From assembly GCA_964247295.1 (NCBI GenBank), contig CAXTTV010000168.1, positions 1 through 10,804 of the forward strand: a DNA stretch of 10,804 nucleotides. Direction: 5' to 3'. The position numbers and the translations under genes were made by a program. Under the pieces are notes generated by a model. That model was not told the origin of the DNA. It saw only the letters and a list, made by a program, of their open reading frames with translations, and ran no database searches. The stretch comes from CAXTTV01 sp964247295 (GTDB lineage: Bacteria > Chloroflexota > Ktedonobacteria > Ktedonobacterales > Ktedonobacteraceae). This document shows, one piece after another, positions 1 through 6,150 of the stretch. Numbering within the stretch: the stretch's first letter is position 1; every line of letters starts with the position of its first letter.

Positions 1-1435
1 CTACTATATATGCCCCTTCATAAGTGGGCTTCTCCTGCAAAGCCTTCATCCAGCGCTGCTTACCTGTCGTAGCCTCAACGGCGATGACTGTCCCTTTCAT
101 ATCTTTCTCGTTTACGGTAGTTATGTAAGTTGTTCCATTTATTTCTCTCGGCGATGCTACCACACTCTGGTCTGAAGAGGTATAACTCCATGCCGGTGTA
201 CCATCTCTCGCGTTAAGCACTTCAATGGTATCATCAGATCCTATATCATTACTTGGAGTAGTCTTCTTAGAATATCGACTAAAGTAGAGTCTACCTTCAC
301 CCGCGCTCTCCAATTTCATGCCCTGGTCAAAATTTTTCTTCCATTTAAAGTTACCACTGTTTGCGTCATAGGCATACATATGCATGCTGACCTGGTTCGC
401 GTGGTCTAACTTTGTGGCTATAATATACAGGGTATTATCTATCACATAGCTATGCCCCTGACCACCGTTACCAAAGTCTTCAACCCCCTCTTGCTGGCTC
501 TGCTTCCAGGCAATACTTCCATCTTTCTCTTGAATACTATACGTGGTAAGGCTACTAATTGGCTTTGTATAAGTAGCACATGTAACATACAGCATACCAT
601 TCCCGGCCCACTGGAGATTCATGTCCATAGGACGATCACTTGTTTCTTTATCGCTTAACAACTTTTGCCATTTCAAAGTTCCCTGCTTTGCGTCAAGCGC
701 GACAACCAATCCTTGATTCTTTGCTATGCCATCGACAAAGTAGACCTGTCCAGCATCAATAAACATTTCCCCCGCCGGTGAGCCTGCTGTTTTATGCTTC
801 CAGCGGAATGTGCCGTCTTGTGCGTTCAGTGCATAAATGTTTCCATCATTCCACCAGATGTAATCTATACCATCTACTACTTTTATTGAGACTCCTGTTA
901 CATCTGCAAATTTAGGGTCGGGCTTGGGCAACTGATATTTCCAAAGCGTCTGGTGCGTTTCCGCGTCCAGGGCAGAGGCTGTTAAACCTGTTAAGATGTA
1001 AAGACTTTGCTTCTCTTTAGCTACGGCTGATGAGACTTGCCTCTGATGCCCAAATTGAAGTAACAGTACTAAACTACCTACTAACAATGTAACAAAAAAG
1101 ATTGCGGCAATTGCCGATAAGCGGCTTGTAAGCCTGAGGCCTTGTTGAAGAGGTGTAGATCCCTGTTCTACCAATTTTGTCTTTCTATACTTCATGAATT
1201 CTGTCTCTTGCTCTTGCACTGATTGTTTCTCCAGTTCCTCTGTACACGTTTGACGATACGTTTTCAATCGGCTCCAGACTCGATCTAAAGCCTGCTGATC
1301 GGGTTTGGGGTCAAACTGCTCGTTCAATAAGTGCATTAATTGCCTGTATTGATTCTGATCTCCTGGCTGTATATATTCCTTTATCTGATCATCTACATTA
1401 CCAGGATATAGGTGATCCTGCCTTTCTTTATCCAT
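1..1435 (-). CDS. Membrane-anchored PQQ-type beta-propeller protein, 3' end beyond window
   Basis: The frame is open from the ATG at 1435 to the window edge, giving at least 478 residues with the C-terminus missing. Residues 1-105 are hydrophilic and predicted cytosolic. Residues about 107-127 form one hydrophobic membrane segment (core AIFFVTLLVGSLVLLLQF). The rest is a predicted extracytoplasmic beta-propeller: at least seven repeats end in a pattern like LDAxxGxxxW, for example ALNAQDGTFRWKH, ALDAKQGTLKWQK, YAYDANSGNFKWKK and AVEATTGKQRWMK. That is the blade signature of PQQ-like propellers. Only three bases separate it from the ECF sigma gene stop, and its ribosome binding site (GGAAGGTAAGG) lies inside the end of that gene, so the two are translationally coupled. 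By inference it senses an extracellular signal and controls the sigma factor. No anti-sigma zinc-finger motif is visible. Catalytic quinoprotein activity is unlikely, because this topology is more typical of structural or binding propellers. Confidence 0.85.
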   Translation of the reverse strand, partial: MDKERQDHLYPGNVDDQIKEYIQPGDQNQYRQLMHLLNEQFDPKPDQQALDRVWSRLKTYRQTCTEELEKQSVQEQETEFMKYRKTKLVEQGSTPLQQGLRLTSRLSAIAAIFFVTLLVGSLVLLLQFGHQRQVSSAVAKEKQSLYILTGLTASALDAETHQTLWKYQLPKPDPKFADVTGVSIKVVDGIDYIWWNDGNIYALNAQDGTFRWKHKTAGSPAGEMFIDAGQVYFVDGIAKNQGLVVALDAKQGTLKWQKLLSDKETSDRPMDMNLQWAGNGMLYVTCATYTKPISSLTTYSIQEKDGSIAWKQSQQEGVEDFGNGGQGHSYVIDNTLYIIATKLDHANQVSMHMYAYDANSGNFKWKKNFDQGMKLESAGEGRLYFSRYSKKTTPSNDIGSDDTIEVLNARDGTPAWSYTSSDQSVVASPREINGTTYITTVNEKDMKGTVIAVEATTGKQRWMKALQEKPTYEGAYIV

Positions 1436-1438
1436 ACC

Positions 1439-2002
1439 TTACCTTCCTTCCGACTGTCGCTCAAAGTTCACTCGTAAAATAGCAAGAGTTCGTGAAATTA
1501 GTTTCCGAACGGCTGCGTCGCTTTTATGAATGATCTCTGCTATCTCCACGCTATGCAATCCTCCGATAAAACGCAGATAGAGCACTTCTTGTTGTAATGG
1601 TGGCAGGCTTTGCACACATTTGTGAAGATGCTGTTGCTCTTCTCGCCATAAGGTGATCTGCTCCGGGTGCCACTGACGATCTAACAGCCCCTCGACACTC
1701 TCTAATGGGATGTTCTCGCTCCGCTTCGCCCGGCGATGGCTATCCACAATTTTGTTGCGCGCCACGGTCCAGATCCAGGCTCTTTGTTCGTCAAAAGACA
1801 ACAAAGCCAGTTCTTGTTCACGCTGAATCACCACGACAAAAACTTCAAACAGAATATCTTCCGCATCGCTGGCTACACCAACATGCCGATGAATATAGCT
1901 GAGAAGTTTCGCGCCGTACTCTGTATAAAAATAAGCAGTAAGTGAATGATCACACTCCAACGAGCCAGGCTTCTTTCCTTGCTCCATTTCGCTTCTTTGC
2001 AT
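1439..2002 (-). CDS. ECF-type RNA polymerase sigma factor
   Basis: This 187-residue protein has the usual ECF sigma-70 layout. Region 2 covers about residues 22-92, including the acidic SDAEDILFEVFVVV helix and the RAWIWTVARNKIVDSHRR segment that in this family contacts the -10 element. Region 4 covers about residues 128-177 (LPPLQQEVLYLRFIGGLHSVEIAEII, then KSDAAVRKLISRTLAIL), a helix-turn-helix for -35 recognition. There is no long C-terminal extension. The ATG at 2002 is preceded by AGAGG at a suitable distance; a second Met six codons in has a poorer site. The protein would direct RNA polymerase to a dedicated set of promoters, probably including its own. It is coupled to the membrane beta-propeller gene downstream, the likely sensor or regulator. 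The exact ECF subgroup cannot be assigned here. Confidence 0.93.
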   Translation of the reverse strand: MQRSEMEQGKKPGSLECDHSLTAYFYTEYGAKLLSYIHRHVGVASDAEDILFEVFVVVIQREQELALLSFDEQRAWIWTVARNKIVDSHRRAKRSENIPLESVEGLLDRQWHPEQITLWREEQQHLHKCVQSLPPLQQEVLYLRFIGGLHSVEIAEIIHKSDAAVRKLISRTLAILRVNFERQSEGR

Positions 2003-2077
2003 TCTATGCCTCTACGACAGAGTGGTAATGCGGTTCTAATAGAATAGTAACGCAAACCGCTATGAGCAATGTCTCTG

Positions 2078-2093
2078 ATCTTCTCTAGAAGAT
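2078..2093 (-). other. Small hairpin in the sigma gene leader
   Basis: A perfect inverted repeat (ATCTTC-TCTA-GAAGAT, 6-bp arms, 4-base loop) lies about 75 bases upstream of the sigma start codon. If transcription starts near 2112 it would fold close to the 5' end of the mRNA. It could stabilise the transcript or be an operator; no T tract follows, so it is not a terminator. The rest of 2003-2247 shows no coding signal. Confidence 0.35.
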
Positions 2094-2118
2094 GGAGAAA
2101 GATTTACTCACCTGGAAC

Positions 2119-2144
2119 ATCGTGAGCAGGGGATTTTTGTGACA
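2119..2144 (-). promoter_or_regulatory. Candidate ECF-type promoter of the sigma operon
   Basis: Upstream of the sigma gene the minus strand reads TGTCACA, a 15-base spacer, then CGAT. This resembles the TGTCAC-type -35 and CGT/CGA-type -10 elements used by several ECF sigma groups. ECF genes commonly autoregulate, so this would be the expected place for such an element. The predicted transcript would have a leader of roughly 110 bases. It is pattern matching only, and the local T-rich and C-rich composition could produce a chance match. Confidence 0.3.
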
Positions 2145-2209
2145 GGAGGGGAGGGAAAAAAAATTTGAGGAAATTGGTCTATCCGATACAATCTACACTT
2201 CTACATAAT

Positions 2210-2239
2210 GGAGGATTGAACACATCAGTCCAATCCTCC
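2210..2239 (-). terminator. Hairpin downstream of rtcB, possible terminator
   Basis: A perfect 9-bp inverted repeat (GGAGGATTG and CAATCCTCC, 12-base loop) begins nine bases after the rtcB stop codon. It probably ends or stabilises the rtcB transcript and separates it from the sigma operon. No U tract follows directly; the nearest T run on this strand is eight bases long (2156-2163), about 47 bases beyond the stem. It is therefore not a textbook intrinsic terminator. Confidence 0.5.
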
Positions 2240-2247
2240 GTCTACAC

Positions 2248-3696
2248 CTAACCTTTAATGACGATGACCGGCTTTAACCGCGCGACGAGCTTTGCCAATC
2301 CAGCGTTATGCACGACGTTGACGACAGTCTGCGCGTCCTTATAGGCCAGCGGGGCTTCTTCCGGCAGCAGGTTCTTGCTGTGGACCCGAACAGTGACCCC
2401 TTTTTTCCCTAACTGCTCCAATAGTTCGGGACCGGTAATCGACTTTTTGGCTGCGGTCCGGCTCTTCCTCCTCCCGGCTCCATGACAACAGGTCCCGAAG
2501 GTCTGGTCGATCGAGCCCTGATCACCCGCCAGGACAAAGGAGTAACGCCCCATGTCTCCGGGAATCAATACGGGCTGACCCACCGACCGATATTGCTCCG
2601 GTACGTCGGGATGCCCGGCTGGGAAGGCTCTGGTCGCGCCTTTCCGGTGAACGCAGACTTTTGTAGGTTCTCCATCTATCTTATAGGTTTCGATTTTGGC
2701 GATGTTATGACAGACATCATAGAGCATTTTCTGGGTCTTGGGCCGCGCGGCTTTCCCAATTGCCGATTGAAATGCTTCCCGCACTCCGTTCATTAGCAAC
2801 TGCCGGTTGGCCCAGGCAAAGTTGGCTCCACAGGCCATGGCGGCCAGATAGGCTTTCCCCAGATTAGATTGCAGCGGCAGGCTGGCTAACTGTCGATCAA
2901 TCGGCTTGAATCCAAAGTCTTCCTGCTTGGCCTCTGCCAATCCTACGTAGTCTTCGGCGATCTGGTGCCCAAACCCCCGGCTGCCACAGTGGATGCTGAT
3001 GACGATCTGCCCTTCGCTCAGACCATAGACGGCGGCGATCTCGGGATCATAGATGTGCTCGACTACCTGGACTTCGCAGAAGTGGTTACCAGATCCCAGG
3101 CTTCCTAACTGCTTCCGCCCTCTCTGGATGGCGTTGGCGCTGACGGCATCGGGATCTGCTCCGGCCAGGCACCCTTGCTCTTCTGTGACTTCCAGGTCTT
3201 CTTCAAAACCATAGCCTTCTTCGATGGCCCAGGCCGCTCCTTTGATCATGACCCGCTTCATCTCTTCGACGCTCAATTGACGCATCCCGGCCCCACCAAC
3301 TCCTGAGGGGAGTCTGGCGAACAGCTCATCTGCGAGCCGATCAATCCGACTACGAATGCTGGCATACTGAAGTTCGGTCTTTAGCAATCGCACGCCGCAG
3401 TTGATGTCGAAGCCAATCCCTCCCGGCGAGATAACTCCATACTCGGCATGGGTGGCGGCTACCCCTCCCACGGGGAAACCATAGCCCCAGTGAATGTCGG
3501 GCATGGCAAATGAGTGCCCGACGATTCCAGGCAAGGAGGCGACATTTACAACTTGCTGGAGTGCGTTGTCCTCTTCAATCTGGGCGATCAGTTCGTTGTC
3601 GGCGTATATCATTCCCGGTACGTTCATAGAAACGTTGTAGCTCTGAGGAATTAACCAGCGGTTCTCATCTATCCGCTGTAAAGGGATTTTTCCCAC
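2248..3696 (-). CDS. rtcB: RNA-splicing ligase RtcB (3'-phosphate/5'-hydroxyl ligase)
   Basis: RtcB joins RNA 2',3'-cyclic phosphate or 3'-phosphate ends to 5'-hydroxyl ends, using GTP and Mn2+ through a covalent histidine-GMP intermediate. This 482-residue protein is full length and close to the well-studied archaeal enzyme. The metal ligands are all in place: D97 and C100 in GFDINCG, H205 in GSGNHF, H236 in ISIHCGSRG and H330 in VCHNIAK. The guanylylated histidine is H405 in CCHGAGRR. The conserved C-terminal K481-G482 that contacts the guanine is present (VIVIKG). Translation starts at a GTG with AAGGAG seven bases upstream. It likely serves RNA repair or tRNA maturation in the cytoplasm. 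Its usual helper, archease, is encoded about 5 kb upstream on the same strand. A decayed gene with a strong promoter lies directly upstream and may drive it. No RtcR-type regulator is seen in the window. Confidence 0.97.
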   Translation of the reverse strand: MGKIPLQRIDENRWLIPQSYNVSMNVPGMIYADNELIAQIEEDNALQQVVNVASLPGIVGHSFAMPDIHWGYGFPVGGVAATHAEYGVISPGGIGFDINCGVRLLKTELQYASIRSRIDRLADELFARLPSGVGGAGMRQLSVEEMKRVMIKGAAWAIEEGYGFEEDLEVTEEQGCLAGADPDAVSANAIQRGRKQLGSLGSGNHFCEVQVVEHIYDPEIAAVYGLSEGQIVISIHCGSRGFGHQIAEDYVGLAEAKQEDFGFKPIDRQLASLPLQSNLGKAYLAAMACGANFAWANRQLLMNGVREAFQSAIGKAARPKTQKMLYDVCHNIAKIETYKIDGEPTKVCVHRKGATRAFPAGHPDVPEQYRSVGQPVLIPGDMGRYSFVLAGDQGSIDQTFGTCCHGAGRRKSRTAAKKSITGPELLEQLGKKGVTVRVHSKNLLPEEAPLAYKDAQTVVNVVHNAGLAKLVARLKPVIVIKG

Positions 3697-3782
3697 GGAA
3701 TTGCTCCTTAGGTTGCAATTGTTCTTGATAAAACAAAGTGGATGGCACGAAAAGCCTGCCTCTATCTGTTCTTATAAGAGCT

Positions 3783-3997
3783 CTACAATTCGGAAGACAC
3801 AAAAATTCTTTTATACACACTTTGTGCTTTGATATGAATGTGTTCAAGCTTCTCTACGCGATAATCGCGCGGAACTAGCAGGAGAGGTGGCGTGCCCAGG
3901 GGCACAAATCTGAAGCTGCTAAATGAGGTTATGGTCTGCGGATCTCGGAAGCAGCAGCCACCTGTGTGTGTTGTGGATGATGATATTGCTCGGTCAT
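3783..3997 (-). pseudogene. Frameshifted gene remnant with intact start signals (DUF2303-like?)
   Basis: An ATG at 3997 has an excellent ribosome binding site (AAAGGAGGCAGCG before it) and sits below a strong promoter. The frame codes MTEQYHHPQHTQVAAASEIRRP and stops at 3929. The -1 frame is open through this point and continues with a protein-like stretch (VPLGTPPLLLVPRDYRVEKL, then EHIHIKAQSVYKRIF) to a stop at 3783. The LVPxxYRVExLE pattern recalls the N-terminus of phage-associated DUF2303/YfdQ proteins, from memory of that family. The likely reading is a gene that suffered a one-base frameshift and lost its C-terminal part, leaving a stub. Alternatives are a genuine 22-residue leader peptide, or a programmed frameshift, although no slippery heptamer is visible. 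It lies between the transposon right end and rtcB. Confidence 0.4.
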
Positions 3998-4021
3998 CGC
4001 TGCCTCCTTTATAGTCAAGAT

Positions 4022-4034
4022 AAGATAGTATCTT
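4022..4034. promoter_or_regulatory. 13-bp palindrome at predicted transcription start, operator-like
   Basis: AAGATAGTATCTT is a perfect palindrome around a central base, located 6 to 18 bases downstream of the -10 element at 4040-4045. It therefore covers the predicted transcription start of the remnant gene. On the plus strand a further AAGATA half-site overlaps its left edge. This is a typical position for a repressor site. No candidate regulator is encoded next to it. Confidence 0.4.
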
Positions 4035-4039
4035 TTTTG

Positions 4040-4068
4040 AGCATACCTGATCTTTTGCGATTTGTCAA
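4040..4068 (-). promoter_or_regulatory. Strong sigma-70 promoter facing the gene remnant and rtcB
   Basis: The minus strand carries TTGACA (4063-4068), a 17-base spacer and TATGCT (4040-4045): a consensus -35, optimal spacing and a 4-of-6 -10 element in an AT-rich setting. The leader then runs about 35 bases to a strong ribosome binding site at 3997. The downstream reading frame is broken, and no clear terminator lies before rtcB, so transcripts may read on into rtcB about 340 bases away. Confidence 0.65.
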
Positions 4069-4163
4069 TATATTCTTGAGTATTTTCAAAAATTTAGTAG
4101 AGAAAGTCTATCTTCTCACAATTTCGACTCCCTTTCATACCTCCTCTTACTGCTCCGATTCTC

Positions 4164-4178
4164 CGTAGCAAATGTATG
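4164..4178 (+). repeat. Right-end subterminal motif of the IS607 element
   Basis: The plus strand reads CGTAGC, two bases, then ATGTATG. The same two words occur in the same order on the minus strand at the other end of the element, with a longer spacer. They may be recombinase-binding sites. Each word is short, so chance similarity cannot be excluded. Confidence 0.3.
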
Positions 4179-4420
4179 CAAGCCAGGCTTACAGGCACTT
4201 ACCCTGGTGTTTCGTTGTTCCTGTTTCATCCCCGAGCGCCGTCCGATTCGCACCGGAGTGGTCTTACCTCAAGTCCACAGGCGCTTTTACGTCTCGTCGA
4301 AGCCACTGCCGAAGACGACCTTGCCTTGTGTTTGCAGTTCTTTGAGCAGGCGCAAGGTTTCCTGCAAAATGTTGATTGCTGCGTTCCAATCACGATCTGC
4401 CTGAAATCCACACTGCTGAC
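4164..4420 (-). ncRNA. Predicted omega RNA (TnpB guide RNA) at the element's right end
   Basis: TnpB nucleases use a guide RNA that in characterised elements comes from the 3' part of tnpB plus the non-coding right end, with the guide itself starting just outside the element. Here about 125 bases lie between the tnpB stop (4287) and the likely right end, and they do not code for a protein. On the minus strand they contain possible short stems: TCCG/CGGA around 4240-4257, and AAGCC/GGCTT around 4180-4191. This matches the expected place and orientation. The exact ends and fold are not determinable by eye. Confidence 0.4.
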
Positions 4421-5477
4421 AGACGAAGATCCGGTTGGTAAGGGCAATGTCCGTCCAGCGCCAGCCACAGCAGGAGCAGAGCTGACTTGAGGGAAAGAAG
4501 CGACCCACTTTGAGCACGGCTCCCCCACGTATTGACGCCTTCTGCTGAAGGAAGGTTTTCAGTTTGCCCAAGGCCGCATCGGCAAATGAGCGAGCCAGCC
4601 TCCGGTTCTTCATGAGTCCTGGCAGGTTGAGGTTCTCGATGCCGATCAGGGCAAACTGATCAGCCACTTTGGTGGTTAGTTTGTGCAAGAAGTCATCCCG
4701 CAAGCACGTGATCTTGTAGTGAATGCGAGCTACGTGTCTGCGCGCCTTCTCCCGGTTCTTACTGCCTTTTTTGCGTCGGTGCAGCCGTGTGTTCGCTTGC
4801 CGCAGCCTCTTCAAAGCGGTTTTCAGATATTTTTGGTTTTCAAATTCTGTTCCGTCTGAAAGAGTAGCCAGTCGATGTAAGCCGACATCGATGCCAATCC
4901 CAGGCCGATCAGTGGAAAGGGGGATGGGATCGGGTATCTCGACAGTGATCGAGATAAACCACCAGTCTGCGCTGCGGGTAATGCGCGATCCTGTGACTTT
5001 TCCAGTGAAGCGAAGCTTCTCCGCTATGTTGACCCATCCGAGCTTGGGAATCCAGATCCGGTAATCCCCTGGCTCAAATTGATCGTTGGCGAGATAGAAC
5101 GAAGGATGTGAGCGCTTTTTGCTTTTGAACTTCGGATGGCGAGCAGTCCCTTTGAAGAAAGCAGTAAATGCTTTGCCCAGGTCCAGAAAGGGCTGATCAC
5201 TGGCATTCTTGGTGACTTCCCACATCCAAGGATACTGAGAACGTTTGATCTGGTTGAACTGCTTTTTGAGAGAGGGGGCGCTCGGACTCTGGATGGGCTC
5301 TGCATTCTCAGGCCACCGGCTGGCCCGCCCTTCTTTGATCGCTGCATACTCCGCGTATTGCTTGTTCCATTGCGAGAGTGCCCAATTCCATACAAAGCGT
5401 GCTGTTCCTGCGGCTTTGGCGAAATAGATCTGCTGATCAGGAGTCGGATGAAGCCGGATTTTGTGGGCTTTGATCAT
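4287..5477 (-). CDS. tnpB: TnpB RNA-guided DNA endonuclease (IS605 OrfB family)
   Basis: TnpB is the transposon-encoded relative of Cas12. It uses an omega RNA guide to cut DNA and so helps the element persist. The 396-residue protein has the full domain order. An N-terminal region starts MIKAHKIRLHPTPDQQ. The split RuvC nuclease has D197 in GIGIDVGL, E281 in IGIENLNL and D361 in ADRDWNAAINIL. A zinc finger between the last two has C334/C337 and C353/C356. All three catalytic acids and four zinc cysteines are present, so it looks active. The ATG at 5477 is preferred because GGAAAGGA lies eight bases upstream; an in-frame ATG at 5486 and longer forms to 5537 lack a properly spaced site. It overlaps tnpA by 41 bases, so translation is probably coupled. 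The non-coding right end follows the stop. Confidence 0.95.
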   Translation of the reverse strand: MIKAHKIRLHPTPDQQIYFAKAAGTARFVWNWALSQWNKQYAEYAAIKEGRASRWPENAEPIQSPSAPSLKKQFNQIKRSQYPWMWEVTKNASDQPFLDLGKAFTAFFKGTARHPKFKSKKRSHPSFYLANDQFEPGDYRIWIPKLGWVNIAEKLRFTGKVTGSRITRSADWWFISITVEIPDPIPLSTDRPGIGIDVGLHRLATLSDGTEFENQKYLKTALKRLRQANTRLHRRKKGSKNREKARRHVARIHYKITCLRDDFLHKLTTKVADQFALIGIENLNLPGLMKNRRLARSFADAALGKLKTFLQQKASIRGGAVLKVGRFFPSSQLCSCCGWRWTDIALTNRIFVCQQCGFQADRDWNAAINILQETLRLLKELQTQGKVVFGSGFDET

Positions 5478-6087
5478 GGGAAGCATCCTTTCCGAGTGCC
5501 GCCGCTCGAATAGCGTTTTTATGGGAGCGCAGCCCATGCAGCCGAGCCGAAAATACCGTCACAATGGCCAGCAGATCTTTCACCAGTTCTTGTTCGGGGG
5601 AGAACGACTCCCCGTTCACGATGAGGATCTGGGTGCCGTGCCGCTCACAAAAGGACTCAAACCAGTCGTAGCCAAAGCGGACAAAGCGATCCTCATACCC
5701 AATGATCAGCCGTTTGACCTGCCCCAGTTCAATTTCTTCGATGACCTGATTAAAGCCTTTGCGCTTGTAATTAAGAGCCGAGCCGATATCTTCAATCCAG
5801 GCATCGACCTTGATAGCATGCTCCAAACAGTAGGCACGTAGCGCCGCCACCTGATTCACCAAATCCTGCTTTTGAGACGGAGAAGAGACTCGTGCATAGG
5901 CAAGCGTTCTTCCCTCTTCTTTGGCTACGAAGCCCCGATAGACCAAATATTGGCCATGCGTGTAGTAGCGCCGATTGGTTGGGGTCCTGTGCGCCACCAG
6001 GATGCCTTCTCGGTCCCAGCGTTGCAAGGTAAACACCGACACGCCTACCAGCTTACTAAACTGTCTCGGTGGATATGTATTCTCCAT
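5437..6087 (-). CDS. tnpA: IS607-family serine recombinase (TnpA)
   Basis: This 216-residue transposase has the reversed domain order typical of IS607: DNA binding first, catalysis second. Residues about 6-50 form a MerR-like helix-turn-helix (FSKLVGVSVFTLQRWDREG, then RTPTNRRYYT). Residues 62-195 are the resolvase-type catalytic domain, with the nucleophilic serine S68 in YARVSSPSQKQDL. Further conserved segments are IEDIGSALNYKRKGF and RLIIGYEDRFVRFG. The C-terminal tail is serine/asparagine-rich and may vary. The enzyme would excise and integrate the element through a double-strand break with a serine-DNA intermediate. No Shine-Dalgarno sequence precedes the ATG, and a promoter is placed so that transcription begins at or next to that ATG, so the mRNA may be leaderless. 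tnpB starts within its last codons. Confidence 0.95.
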   Translation of the reverse strand: MENTYPPRQFSKLVGVSVFTLQRWDREGILVAHRTPTNRRYYTHGQYLVYRGFVAKEEGRTLAYARVSSPSQKQDLVNQVAALRAYCLEHAIKVDAWIEDIGSALNYKRKGFNQVIEEIELGQVKRLIIGYEDRFVRFGYDWFESFCERHGTQILIVNGESFSPEQELVKDLLAIVTVFSARLHGLRSHKNAIRAAALGKDASHDQSPQNPASSDS

Positions 6088-6113
6088 ACATATATTTTAT
6101 ATGCATAGCTACG
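6085..6113 (-). repeat. Left-end subterminal motif of the IS607 element
   Basis: The minus strand reads CGTAGC (6108-6113) and, 16 bases later, ATGTATG (6085-6091), matching in inverted orientation the words at 4164-4178. The region is AT-rich, overlaps the -10 element of the tnpA promoter and reaches the tnpA start codon. Recombinase bound here could therefore repress its own gene; this is inference. Confidence 0.3.
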
Positions 6114-6122
6114 TAAAGTCAA
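6094..6122 (-). promoter_or_regulatory. Sigma-70 promoter of tnpA, predicted leaderless start
   Basis: The minus strand has TTGACT (6117-6122), a 17-base spacer and TAAAAT (6094-6099). Transcription would be expected to begin about seven bases beyond the -10, at or within a base or two of the A of the tnpA ATG at 6087. The absence of any Shine-Dalgarno sequence agrees with leaderless translation. The -35 lies in the region where the element should end, so it may be supplied by the element tip. Confidence 0.6.
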
Positions 6123-6150
6123 TACAGTCGAAAGCTCTTTATTCGTCTGC

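Larger units (their letters stand above)
4160..6150 (-). mobile_element. IS607-family transposon with tnpA and tnpB (ends approximate)
   Basis: The unit consists of an IS607-type serine recombinase overlapping a tnpB gene, both apparently intact, about 2 kb in all. IS607 elements have no simple terminal inverted repeats and make no target duplication, so the ends cannot be read precisely. The right end should lie between 4100 and 4230. The left end should lie between 6088 and 6151, where the stop codon of the preceding gene sits. Short motifs shared in inverted orientation near both ends (CGTAGC and ATGTATG) support these limits. IS607 elements are reported to recombine at a GG dinucleotide. 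On the minus strand, GG occurs at 6150-6151 on the left and at 4163-4164 on the right, which are possible crossover positions. The coordinates given are therefore a best estimate, not a measured boundary. Confidence 0.75.

Noticed and set aside
3770..3779. 10-bp palindrome TCTTATAAGA upstream of rtcB
   Set aside because: Short and AT-rich; no promoter elements are correctly spaced around it, so it is likely chance.
3665..3847. 60-codon minus-strand frame overlapping the rtcB start
   Set aside because: No ribosome binding site, overlaps the well-supported rtcB start by 32 bases, and the composition is not protein-like.
3923..4168. 81-codon plus-strand frame between rtcB and the transposon
   Set aside because: It runs antisense across the strong minus-strand promoter and gene remnant, and has no convincing start signals.
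4176..4490. 104-codon plus-strand frame at the transposon right end
   Set aside because: It is antisense to the tnpB 3' end and the predicted guide RNA, with no start signals.
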